From Lagopus muta (lineage: Eukaryota > Chordata > Aves > Galliformes > Phasianidae), in contig NC_064444.1 of NCBI RefSeq assembly GCF_023343835.1, forward strand, positions 9,787,219-9,851,218: a stretch of DNA of 64,000 bases, in the 5' to 3' direction. Shown here in pieces: positions 39,273 through 50,146 of the stretch (position 1 is its first letter; every line of letters begins with the position of its first letter). A program made the translations under genes and the position numbers. The notes below the pieces were generated by a model. The model made no database searches. It saw only the letters and a list, made by a program, of their open reading frames with translations, and was not told the DNA's origin.

Positions 39273-42200
39273 TTAAAGATCAGGAGGGATGGAAGGTGGC
39301 AATGGCAAAATACTTCTTGCTGGAGAAGACAGACGACAGAATACACACTTGGATATCACTTCAAAGCCACCATGCTGCAGGCTTAAGAAAGGTCTTTCAC
39401 ATTCTTCACACTGGTATAAATACAATAAAAATGGTAGTTCAGCCACACACATGAAGTTTACTCCATTTCTATTAGACTCTATACAGCATTAATTTCAAAT
39501 TCAATAGAAAATATTTACAGAAAAGTTAATGGCATATTTTACTGTTTGATGCACCTTTGCACATGAATTGGTGTCCTTATCACAACCACTTTTAAAAGAG
39601 AATTGTTACTACTACATTCTACTCCCCCAAAAAAGATGTGCATATCTTCACAAAGAAAGAACAATCCATTAGTGCTTTCAGCTAGCAAAACTCAAGCTTT
39701 CCTTTAAAATTCAGGTTTTGTTTCTGAATAAAATACGAAGTGTGGTTAGAAAATAAAATAATATAACCTGAGCAATTTTTGAGCCTTTTTCTTTTCTGCT
39801 TTCTATCACTGAAGGTATGCGATCCATCCTTTCAATATTCCACAGTCTCAAAGTAGAATCCTGGGAATCAAAAGCAATCATTTTTATATGTTTGTGTATC
39901 ACCAAAACACTGATTTACATAATTTCCAAGAAGATGAGCTCCTATTTCTTCAGATAAGTCTCTCAACAGGAGAGTGCTAAACCCTCTCACCTTTAAGAAT
40001 CACCTGTCTCACATTTAAGCATATCTTTGGAAACAACCTGTAGCAATCTTAAAACTGCATGGACGTTTTAAGATAACAAAAAATAAACATAGTCATCAAA
40101 TTATTTTTAAGATTTTCTACAATTACTTGATGTAGATACTGATTAGAACACAGAAGTTTTGTGAGCAATTGAATTATTTTCAAATGTTGTCAAACAAAAC
40201 CTGACACGAAGGGATGAAATCTTCTAATTTAGCTCTTGAAATCGCATCAGGAAAGTGGTGATCACCTTTGAGGCTGAAAGAATCCACTTCTTGTCTTCAC
40301 TAATTGCAACATCTGTCACCCAGTCCCAATGGCCCTACAGTAAAGCAAAATCTAACTTTAAGCCAAAAAAAAAAAAAAAAAAAGCACATAGTCAATTTTC
40401 TAATAATAAAAATTACTGTCTGTACCATGCACTCGTTTTGAAATGCAAAAGGAAAATTGTTATCTACACTCTTCATGGTCAGCCAGAAAAAGGCATTGCT
40501 AGAAAGCTCATGTTCTCTCACGTGCACCTGAGAGCAGTTGCTGTTACAGGCCGTGCAAGGCAGCCCACTGGCAGCAGCAGCCAGGGGCAGTGCATCTGTC
40601 AGTTACCATGAAGGTAAGCTCCACTGAAAGACTTCTTTTCTACTTTTTAAACAGCTTATTAAAGAACTGTAAGGAGAAAGAGCTGATTCCTAATACTAAT
40701 TACTTCAATAAATAAACAAATAAATAAACAAATAAATAAACAAACAAATAAAAAGAGGCTGCTTAGCATGCAGTAACAGAGGAAAGAGCTCTGGGAACAG
40801 ACAGCAGCTTCCCCCCATTTAAAGGCAGGGAACCCAATGCTGAAAACAGGCCAGGTCTAGCAGCTGTATCAGATACCCTCCTTCTGACAACAGCAGCACT
40901 GCTGATCTCCAGTGAACAACACTGAGCTGGCATAAGAACAGAGGCAGGTTGAAGTCTAAAGTGACGTGCTTACTCCAGTGATGTAGGCTGTATAAACATA
41001 TATGGAATCAACAGATAAAATCCCTAAGGTTTGGGCAGATATGGTGTCATTTTTATGATTAACACCACATTCAATAAATTAATTACAAAAGACGAACAAT
41101 TGTGTATTCTCCAAGCACAGAGAAAAAGCTAAATATGCATATATAAAACTTAAGTAGTTTTTTTACAGCAGAATCTTTAAAATGTTTTTAAATTTAGTCA
41201 TGAGCAAGGAACAGGAATTCTCCATAGCTACAAAGACATTAACATTTAAACAGATGCCTTTGTGTTTAATGGCAAACTGAGTTACTTACAGCGATTGCTG
41301 TGAACTGGGATATCTGCAGTAATTGCATCCTGCAAAGCACCAGTGGAGAACATGTGCTGCTGTTGTTCAAAAGGTTTAACTTGTACAGTTCCAATTCAGG
41401 AGGGTTTGTAAGCCTACATGTAAGGCAACCAGCATGAGGCACAAGCTTATAAACTCCCCCAAACAAAGATACTATCTTGAACGCAGACGACAGTGGAAAG
41501 TTATTTTTAAGCTCAAAAGGCTTTGAAGGAAAGCTGTATTTTCTGACACATTCCAGGTGGGCTTTTTCATGAACGTTTTAGCTAAGCCTGCAGTACTGCA
41601 TGCAGTAATTCAGAAAGAAAGAAAAAAGAAGTCCACTGAAATCAGATTTGCAGAGGACAGGAAAAGAAGCAAGGTTGCAAATCTGTACTCTGACATAATT
41701 GCCTGACTTCTGTGAAATTAACATTTGCAAAATGCGCACACAAAGTTATGAACAGTTTTAAGTCATGCCATAAAATCATATCCCATAGTTAGCTGGAGTC
41801 TCATGTTTATAACTGACCTGACAGAGGTAGTATCTTCCTGACTGACTGTGTATGAATATATTGTTCTAACCAATTACATCACACAAATTCAGTATGTTTT
41901 GCTGCCTGTATCTGGAAAGGATGGGCAAGGATACTGTGTAACAACAAATACAATGCTTTTAAAGGAGCACACACTTTACAGCTTCTCATCAAACTACTGA
42001 CAAAATAAAACCGCAGTACCTTTAAGCTTAACTTCTTATATCCTGCATCTGTTTCCCATATGGTTATAGCGTTGTCATATCCACCAGACACTACAAGTGA
42101 TGCTGAAATATGAAATCAGAATATTTACTGTATATTTGCTTTGACACACAGACTAATAAGAGACTCCTTCTAGCACTGTGTCAGATTTGGTTAATAACAC

Positions 42201-45200
42201 GTAAGTAATGAGCTATTAGTCATGCTTTGACAAGATGCTAGAAGTTCCTTTTGGCTATTTGTTGCTAACGTTCTTGATTTTATAAACAGTAAGCATAACT
42301 TGGCATAATAGTAATGTAACAGTAAACAATAATAGTAAATATAGTAATAGTAGTGAAGAAGTGAAGCTGCAAAAGGGAACAGCTAATTAGACCAATATGT
42401 AGAGAAACTCATATCAGCCCATGCCAGTGAAGAGAATCTGTTCCAGTACAATGGCAGTTTGCAATAATACAAATTTCATGCCTGTAGAGGGGCTGTGGTC
42501 ATCAACTTCAATTTACATGGAGATCATTTTCTTGTAATTAAATATGCTATCTTGGAAATGACAAATTTCTTACGCGATTGGAGTGGTCGCTTGTGGCTCA
42601 CCTGCTATGTCACATACACAGATATTGAGTTACATCGTGTGCTGGTATCAAGATAACTCACCATCTTGGCTAAAGCAACAGGAACTAACAGAACCCTCAT
42701 GTCCCTGGTTCAAGGTAACAGGTCCACGACTCCGAAATTCTCCTGTCTTTACATCCCATATTTTTAAGCTCCTGTCCCAGGATGCTGTGCATAAGTATCG
42801 ACCATCAGATGTAAAGCAACAATCTGAGATAGCATTGCTGTGTCCCCTGAAACATGAAAACAGCCCAACAGAGGTTTTGTAAGCATTATCAAACTCTCAG
42901 AGAGCCTCCTGTGGCACTGAGCACTCTCTCCATCCAGTAGAGCATCATAAGCACATTCTGAATGTTAACTGTATGGATAGTTCTGTAAAGCCCCTGGAGC
43001 TACTCACAGCCCTGCAGCCTGCATGGGTCTGGGCTCCTTGCAGAGTGAGCCATTGGCCAGAATGAACCCAGCAGTGAGTGAGCGATGACATTGCTTTGCA
43101 GCTACAGAACAACCACACTTCTTTAAAAGCAAGTTACCAAAAAAAGTCCAAGAAATGTGAATTTGCATTCTAATACTCAGAGGAAAGAGATGAATCAGTT
43201 TATATTAAAGTCTATAAAAGGAATCTGGAAGCTCTGGAACAGGTTGAAAACTTTGGGGCTTCATGCAGTCTGCACCAGGAGAGGGATCACAAGCCTCTCT
43301 TACAGGAAACAAAGCTGTCGTCACTGTGATTTAAAAGAAATATTATTACAATGCTCCAGATTGAATTTCCCATCCAAACTAACTCCTAATTCCTCATCAG
43401 ACCATTTTATTACTGTTTAAAGGCACTCTCTGTTTACTGTTGTTATAATTCAAAGCTAAATTTGTTGAGTTTATTAAAAGCTATTGCTATTTTAACAGCT
43501 CACTTGATATCTATCATATAATTTATTCTTAAAAATGATAATAATGCCCAACATTGACCTAATTTTTAAATGTTAAATGTTTTAAATGCTTATTTCAGTG
43601 AGAGATGTAAGGGTTTAGCACAGGAAGCTGTAGGAGCTCACTAGGAGCACAGCTACTGGTACTGGGCATGACACTGTCCAAAAGTAATGCCTTTTATGGT
43701 GTCAGCCCACATCAGTGGTAGAGATTGGTGGTATGGCACCACCATAGAGATTGAATCTTCCCACCAATATTGTTGCTGTGTGACAGATGCCAGCAGAGGG
43801 ACAGTCTGACAAAATGGCATCTTACATGGAAATGCACATGTAGCAGAGGCATGCCACTGAATTCCTCCATGTGGAAAAAATGGCACCCATTGGCACTCAT
43901 TGGCACTTGCTGAACATTGGTGGAGACCAAACAGGGGGTGTGAGCACGGTGATGCAGTGCATGGTGCATCCCAGCAGTGGTAACAGTGACAGTGGGTCAC
44001 CTCCACTGGTGCAGGCTCTTGTTCATTGCTGGTGAAAATGCACATCTGATGATGGTGCCTATGCTGCAAAATAGCACTTTGTAGCTGAAAAATGATAAAT
44101 TTATTTTAAAATACATAAATATATAACAATTTTAAATAACCAGCGTTCTTGTGCTCTTTTGTTACAGTTTCCATGGAATTAAATAGGAGGGATTACTTTT
44201 GCAGCAAGAAATCACCTGGAAAACCTGTACCAGAACTCAGAGTGACCACAATTGGTTCACTGTGAAAATATAAGTACATGCTGAGCTGGGGTCCAGAGCA
44301 TCTGTCCTGGATCCAGTCCTGATTCATAACTGCCATTAACAACACAGATAATGAGATAATGAGAGATGAAAAGAAGCCAAAGAGGGAAGCCAAAGATGGC
44401 CCTCAATTATACAGGAAAAATGATTAAAATTCAAAATAACCATTGTGTTACTTCTCCTTCACTATATAATATTTTTAAAGACTTTTTTTTTCTATGTAAT
44501 ATTTTATCTTCTCACTTGTCAGTGATTATAAATTCTTCCTAATTAGTAGGAATTACACCAGTAAGTTTGTACTTCAGCACTATATTGCATATGCTTCTGC
44601 CAGTGTACTTAAAAGAACCTAGGAGCTCTAAAAACTAGCACAAAAACACTGACAAAATGCAACTTTTCAATAATTTACAGCGGGAAGCTTGAGTGCAAAT
44701 TTTCATTCATGCATTCCACATATATCATATATAACTTCATTCAGTTCAACAATTACAGTTCATTTTCTCCAGTACAAATCTTACCATAATGCTCACTGAT
44801 AATTGTTAAGGATGCAAACAATACCATGCATAATTAACTACAGTATTATTTCTTACTCTTTAATTGTAATTGAGGTGGATCGAGCTACCATATCCCACAG
44901 CTTTATAGTCTTATCGTATGATACTGAAGTCACCCTCTGATTATCAGGATCAAAACAGCATCTTGTGATTGTACTCCTGTGATGACCTATGGAAAACACA
45001 CCAAGAGGAACTATTGCAAAGCTGCTTCCCAGCTTTGAATCATTAGCTCTCCATCTCAGTGCACAAGTCTGAAAGGCAGAACTACCCACAGCAGCTGTGG
45101 GCCAGTCTATCTGCAAAACACAGACATTTATGAAGGAAGGGCATCTGAACTGAGTTCATTGCTATTATTAAGAAATACAAGAAATCAAGAACAGAATAAA

Positions 45201-48200
45201 CAAAATTTAAAAGTCATAAATCTTACAATCTTACCTTGGACACATACCACCTCTGTTGCACTTACTGCATCAAAAACAGATATGGCATTGCCTTTATCTG
45301 AGCCAGATACCACATATTTGCCATCATGGGAAATATTACATGAAGTTACGATGCCTTCATGTTCTATTGTCCACTAAAAAGAAAAGAAAGGCTTTTGGAA
45401 ACACATTTGAGGGTTAGAGATAAGAGTCTTTAACAGCACTTGCTTTAATCTCTAAGTAGGCTCAGAAGAAAGGAGTTTGGTGTTACTTTATTTCAGCAAA
45501 AGGTGATAGAAGTATTTATATCCAATTGTACCTTTAAAATAGCAGTAAGTTTAAAATTAGACAGGGATACCCCGTTCAAATCCTAAAATGTTAATTCAAT
45601 CACTCTAACATATCCTCTGAGACAGATTATTACTATTACAGCCATTTTTATCTGAAATAACTGAGACATCCTCATCATCAAGGGACTTACTGTGATCAAA
45701 CAATTAATCAGACCAAAACCTAGACTAAAAATCAAGCCTGCCTACCCTGACTGTAGTGCATTGTGCAAAGAATGCTTTTGGTTTTTCTGTTCTTTGTCAA
45801 TAACTAAGGAATGCATCTGAATTTTACAGTTACACTTTCTTGAGGATGCACTCAAAAGGATACATACAAGCACTTTTCCTGTTTCCATATCCCAGGTCTT
45901 GACAGTGTTATCATAGGATGATGTCACCATCCTGAAAATGACCATGAAAACATCATTCAGTGTTCTCACTCAAGAGAAGACATTTGAAAATAAATGCTAA
46001 CTTTTAATTCTGGCAATGATTTGACATCCTCACACTCATTACTTTAAAAAGGATTTGTAAGCACTGCAGCAAAAATTGCCTTTTGCAGTTTAAAATATGT
46101 AATTATTTATATTTCAGATATAAACTAACAATAAAAATGTCACGTATGCAATTTTCAGACACTGCTCTGCACAAACACAAACCCATATTACACAACAAAG
46201 CCAACTGATGACAAGTGGCAGGTTTCCATGAATGAGGAGGTCACCACCAAGTTTACTTTCACATTGTTTTATTAGAATATTTCCAAATATCTAAAAAATA
46301 GCATTTATATGGAACGTCACGGTATGGGGCAAATGTTTTTAGTCCCATTGTGGCTTTTTCAGTTTTTGATCAAGTTCACAAAAGGTCACTTTCACAAATT
46401 TTGCCTAGGAAGCTTCATGCAAACTAAAAATAAATTCTCAAACCTTCTATTCTTCTCATTATGCATATGTTTCCTTCACTTGCATGATCTCTGCTCCTAA
46501 ATGGAAGCACTTAGCACAAGAGATAACAAGAAGATAATGAACTGGTGGCATTTTTGGTTGGGAGGCAGCAGACAGAATGGCACATATGCAATCCCATGGT
46601 CAAAAGGAGATTAGACAACTCTTTAATTTGATAAAAATTGATTTAAACTACAAATTAACGATAAAATATAGCAGAAATAATACCCCTGGTGGCAACGTAT
46701 GACCTACTCAATCAAATGTTAATGCATGCTGCAGTTGTTTTAATTATTATAGCCAGAGATTGACACTAGGTAAGATGCATTTCTTCTTAAATTGACATTA
46801 CAGGCTTAATGGAAAGCATATAGATTATTAATAAACAATACAGAACTTTTATGACCATATAAATCTCACTGACAGATGAACCCCTGTGCTTCAGTGTTGC
46901 TCTTCTATGCAATACCTGTTTACACACTCCTTTCAGAACACAAGCCACAGACTTCCAGCCACAAATAACTCACAAGCAGCAAATTCCTTTGCCCTGCAAA
47001 GGTCATGACTTGGACTATTCCTTCAGTGGCCACCAAATGAAAACCAAAAGACTTCCATGAACTGTAGGGGAAATCAACTGGAGATGAAGGAGTCTGGCAG
47101 TGAACAGGCTGCCAGACAAAGACATAGGAATAATGAAAAGAAAATGAAGCAAAAGAAGTTTCACTTTGATGAAATGGAAAACCATAGGAACAACTGAAGA
47201 AGTAACTGATCTGTTCTAAATTTGTCTGATGTTTTCCACCTGCAATCATATTTAACCTTGAAAAATCACATTGTCTCTTTTTAAATAAATTGTGATAGAA
47301 AATAGTCACCTTCTATTGTCAGGACTCAAGTTGCATTCAGAAACTGGGGCTGTGTGTTCTTCAAAAATTTGAACAGGAAATCCTTCGGCAACATCCTTGA
47401 ATAAATCCAGAAGAGTTTGATTGGGAAGTGCTTTTTTTGTGAAAAAATACACAGCACCACAGAACCAAAGCAAAACAAAGCTAGTGAAATAATGTTAGCC
47501 TTACGTGTGTGCCTTACATGTTTTATCTAATCTAGAAATACAAATGAAAACTTATTTCTGTTTATTCTAAATTCAATTGTGAATGTTGCGTTCAAATAAC
47601 GAACAGCCAATCTCATCACTACTGCCCACCCAAGTGTTGCCTCATGTTTCACGAGCGTGCCTCCACACCAGCCTGGTCCAGGCACTGGTGCCAGGACTTT
47701 TTGTTGTTTGTACAAAAACAACCAGAGGTCCATTGCTGGGCTCCTGTGTACTGCAGTGATACAGATGAAGACTAATACTGCAAAGAGCCCAAGATCCATC
47801 ACACTGACCAACATTTCACTCCTTGCTCACTTGTACTCTGCCATCTTCCTCTGTGAGGAGGCAACTTCAGATTCTTTACAAAATATTCTACCTATCAGTA
47901 GTCAAATCATATTAAGACATAACCATAACAGATTTTTTTTTAATTTGCTGTTGTGTTCACAACATACCCAGAGCTTCACTGTTCTGTCATAAGAGCATGA
48001 AAGTACTTTTGAGTCTTCACAGCAAAAATGGCAGGAACTCACAGTATCGCCGTGCCCTCTTAGAATTTTAAATTGAATCTGTAAGCAAACAGAGCAAAGT
48101 TTAGGAAATCTTCTTCTGGCAACCCTTGGGGCAGCCACTTCCACGCAGCAGAGCACGATGCAGCAGCAGAGCTCTGTATGGAGACGTCAGTCCTGCTCTG

Positions 48201-48760
48201 GCACGGGGCTGCAGCTGCTCAAGATGGTGGAGAAAAGAAGGTCGATGGATTTGATTCTTATTTTCTGGAGAGAAAGGGCAGGGTTGTTTCCTTTTGTTTA
48301 TTTTGTTTATTTTTCTCTCAAGCAAAGCAATATTTATTTTTAAATCTCAAAAGTCTCTCTCAAGTCTTTCAAAAACCTTTCTGTGTTTCGGTGATTCTGG
48401 CCCACGGAGAGGCAGTGCCAAAGGCCTTAGGGCTGTGCTGTTTAGCCACGACTACCACGAGTTGTGTGAAACACTCTCAGAAAGCCTTTCTTCAGTCACT
48501 GAGCGCCCACCACAAGCCTGTGTGAACTAAGCCACCAAAAAGCCCAGCTGCCCCAAGCGTTGGTGCTGAGCTTTCAGAAGCCCTGACCAGCACTCTGCCA
48601 ACGCTCCCTTCCTCCCAACAGCCCCAACTTCCCCTTCCCAGCCCACCTCTGCCATTTGCTCCTGGTCCCCCCCGAGCCCCTCAGCTGGGGACATCTCGGG
48701 CTGGGGCTCAGGCAGTGGCTCTATGGCCAAGGGGTCCCCACGGCTGCCCCCTGCCGCCAT
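39273..48760 (-). CDS. WDR88: WDR88, WD repeat-containing protein 88 (11 coding exons, 403 aa)
   Basis: The joined frame encodes a seven-bladed WD40 beta-propeller. Blades run from KILRGHGDTVSSC...KLWD (about 42-77) through HTAPVSEC...KTWD, HEGIVTSC...SVFD, HHRSTITRC...KLWD, GHSNAISDC...KIWD and GHEGSVSSC...TIWE to GHWDWVTDV...RLWN (about 305-336). A short N-terminal leader (MAAGGSRGDPLAIEPL...) precedes it. After the propeller comes a tail with CEEC and CVFC (cysteines 359, 362, 380, 383), ending IPPDL. Spacing and many residues match remembered human WDR88, including the same paired-cysteine tail. No molecular function is established; WD propellers usually act as protein-binding platforms. 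The first exon is the least certain part: the ATG at 48760 was chosen because the frame joins exon 2 in phase and no other upstream exon fits. The gene is tandem with GPATCH1, whose stop lies 1.4 kb upstream. Confidence 0.93.
40365..40383 (+). repeat. Poly-A run (19 A), poly-T upstream of WDR88 exon 9
   Basis: On the gene strand this is a T19 tract 31-49 nt before the exon 9 acceptor, so it may double as a distal polypyrimidine tract. Likely length-polymorphic. Confidence 0.85.
40709..40754 (+). repeat. AAAT/AAAC microsatellite
   Basis: Simple tandem repeat with a 12-bp higher period (AAATAAATAAAC), about four periods, in WDR88 intron 8. Confidence 0.9.
43670..44210. mobile_element. Internally deleted mariner element (Galluhop-like)
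   Basis: About 540 bp bounded by inverted ends: TCCAAAAGTAATGCC near 43677 matches the reverse complement of GGATTACTTTTGCAGCA near 44190-44205 with few mismatches. Inside, GCAGTGGTAACAGTGACAG and GGGTCACCTCCACTGGTGCA resemble the chicken mariner Galluhop as I remember it. At about 540 bp it is far below the roughly 1.3 kb of an intact mariner, so it lacks a complete transposase and is non-autonomous. It sits in WDR88 intron 6. Confidence 0.75.
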
Positions 48761-48860
48761 GCTGCCCTCTCAGCCTCAGGCTGCGCAGTGGCGGGAACGC
48801 AGCCCTGAGGCCTGGCTGCACAGTGTGGGTTTGCTCTGTCACAGCTGTGCTGGTGCAACG
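48540..48860 (-). promoter_or_regulatory. GC-rich 5' end of WDR88
   Basis: A modest GC-rich patch around the proposed WDR88 ATG, between AT-rich flanks, with fewer CpGs than the other two promoters. It is a weak promoter candidate consistent with a tissue-restricted gene. No core promoter element could be fixed. Confidence 0.45.
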
Positions 48861-49582
48861 CAGGGTCTGTTTTATATCTTCCTTGCAGCGGAGGCAACCT
48901 CAACGCCTCAGATGTTTTTTCTCCCCTCCACAGGTGTTCTTGTTGGCTTTATTTTAAAAACCACGCATTCTGCAATTCACCACACAACAGTTAACCACCT
49001 CGCTCTAATCAAGAGCTGCTGTAAAGCTGCAGATACCTAAAGACACACCTGAAGTCAGACACGAAAGAACTACTACCTACAATAGAGGATTTCAGTGAAG
49101 GTTTTTGTCCATAAGTTTAGACAAGGTTGTTCTGGAGTCCTTGTGCACCTGGGAGCTGAGAGGCTGCAGGTCTACTTAACAGCTTGCTGGGTCGTAGCTT
49201 ACATTAATACTGCAAGTTGTACTTTATAAGTACTTTCTCAATGTACCGCATGAAATAAAAGTAGTGTTTTCATTGTGAATACATGTAATAGCTGAATAAT
49301 GCAGTTCATAATTATAGTACTAATGTATTAAAGCTAATACAGCCTTTATTTCTGTAAAACCAACAGCTTACTGGTTTAGGTCTGCTATGACAAATGCTAT
49401 ACATACTTGGGAGATGTTCCAACTCCAGTTACAGCCAGATGCTGGGAAAATGCGACCTTTCTGCATTAGAAAGGTTAGAAGAAATAAAAAACACACACAA
49501 TACATATTTTACATTACTTCAGTTTTTAAGTCCCTAACTTAATTCTGACACACATTTGCCCGTCAGAGTGAATGGAAGAGAG

Positions 49583-49800
49583 AACGGTTGGAAAAGACCT
49601 TCGAAAGACCTGATCTCTTCAGGGCTAACCAAAGTTTAAGGCATACTATTGAGAGCACAGTCTCTGAAACACTGGCAGACACAGGGAACCAGCCCCCTCA
49701 CTAGGTGCTGATTGTGTCTGACCACCCTTGTGGCAAATAAATTTTTCCTAATGCCTTATGTAAACCTCCCCAGAACTTCTTGCCATTCCCATACTTCTTG
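49583..49800 (-). mobile_element. Diverged CR1 LINE fragment
   Basis: Old CR1 copy in reverse orientation: CGGTTGGAAAAGACCTTCGA near its left edge, followed by CR1-like order (CCACCCTTGTGGCAAATAAA, TTTTTCCTAATGCCTTATGT, then CTTCTTGCCATTCCCA). Many substitutions, so an early insertion. Confidence 0.7.
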
Positions 49801-49865
49801 AGAGACTGAAGTTTTAGAGGTCTGAGGTTATGACTTGCTGTACAAAAATGATTTGTAATACTTGG

Positions 49866-49871
49866 TTTATT
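49866..49871 (-). terminator. Candidate GPATCH1 polyadenylation signal
   Basis: Canonical AATAAA on the minus strand, about 280 nt beyond the GPATCH1 stop. Confidence 0.5.
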
Positions 49872-50146
49872 AAAATATCTTGCTTCATATTAATTAAAAC
49901 AGAACCTGCAGTATTTAACATTATGTTACACAGAAGAGGTCTTTTTCAACATTCCATAATCATTACATTTTAAACATATGAAACATCACAAAATAAACAT
50001 ATAAACATTTACTTTCAAACAAATTCAATATGAATACGTTATCTACAATGCTTCAAAGCATATATACAAGACTGATCTACCATCACGGAGGAGATCAAAA
50101 ATTTGAGATCTAAAAACCACACACAGCAATGAAGAAAGATGCCTCT

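Larger units (their letters stand above)
39273..48760 (-). other. WDR88: WDR88 coding exon map
   Basis: Exons in transcript order: E1 48760-48647; E2 48078-47968; E3 47395-47310; E4 45931-45868; E5 45373-45235; E6 44986-44857; E7 42846-42662; E8 42102-42020; E9 40334-40266; E10 39860-39768; E11 39410-39273 (TAA at 39273-39275). Lengths 114, 111, 86, 64, 139, 130, 185, 83, 69, 93 and 138 sum to 1212 nt, 404 codons with stop. All introns are GT-AG. The E10 donor (GTTATA) is weak. The E1 donor (GAG|GTGGGC) is plausible but rests on frame alone. Confidence 0.87.
48761..50146. other. Short WDR88-GPATCH1 intergenic interval
   Basis: Only 1.4 kb between the GPATCH1 stop and the WDR88 start, transcribed in the same direction. 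It contains the GPATCH1 3' UTR, a candidate poly-A signal and a diverged CR1 fragment. Confidence 0.8.

Noticed and set aside
43653-44069. 138-codon minus-strand frame rich in His and Cys
   Set aside because: Lies inside the mariner remnant and is not transposase in sequence; chance frame in a noncoding element.
46920-47309. 129-codon minus-strand frame
   Set aside because: Begins right at the donor of WDR88 exon 3 and runs through intron; no WD-repeat character.
47580-47800. Apparently repeat-like stretch in WDR88 intron 2
   Set aside because: Looked like a decayed element, but I could not match it to a family or find its ends.
48723-49040. Plus-strand 105-codon frame near the WDR88 start
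   Set aside because: Partly antisense to WDR88 exon 1 and without domains.
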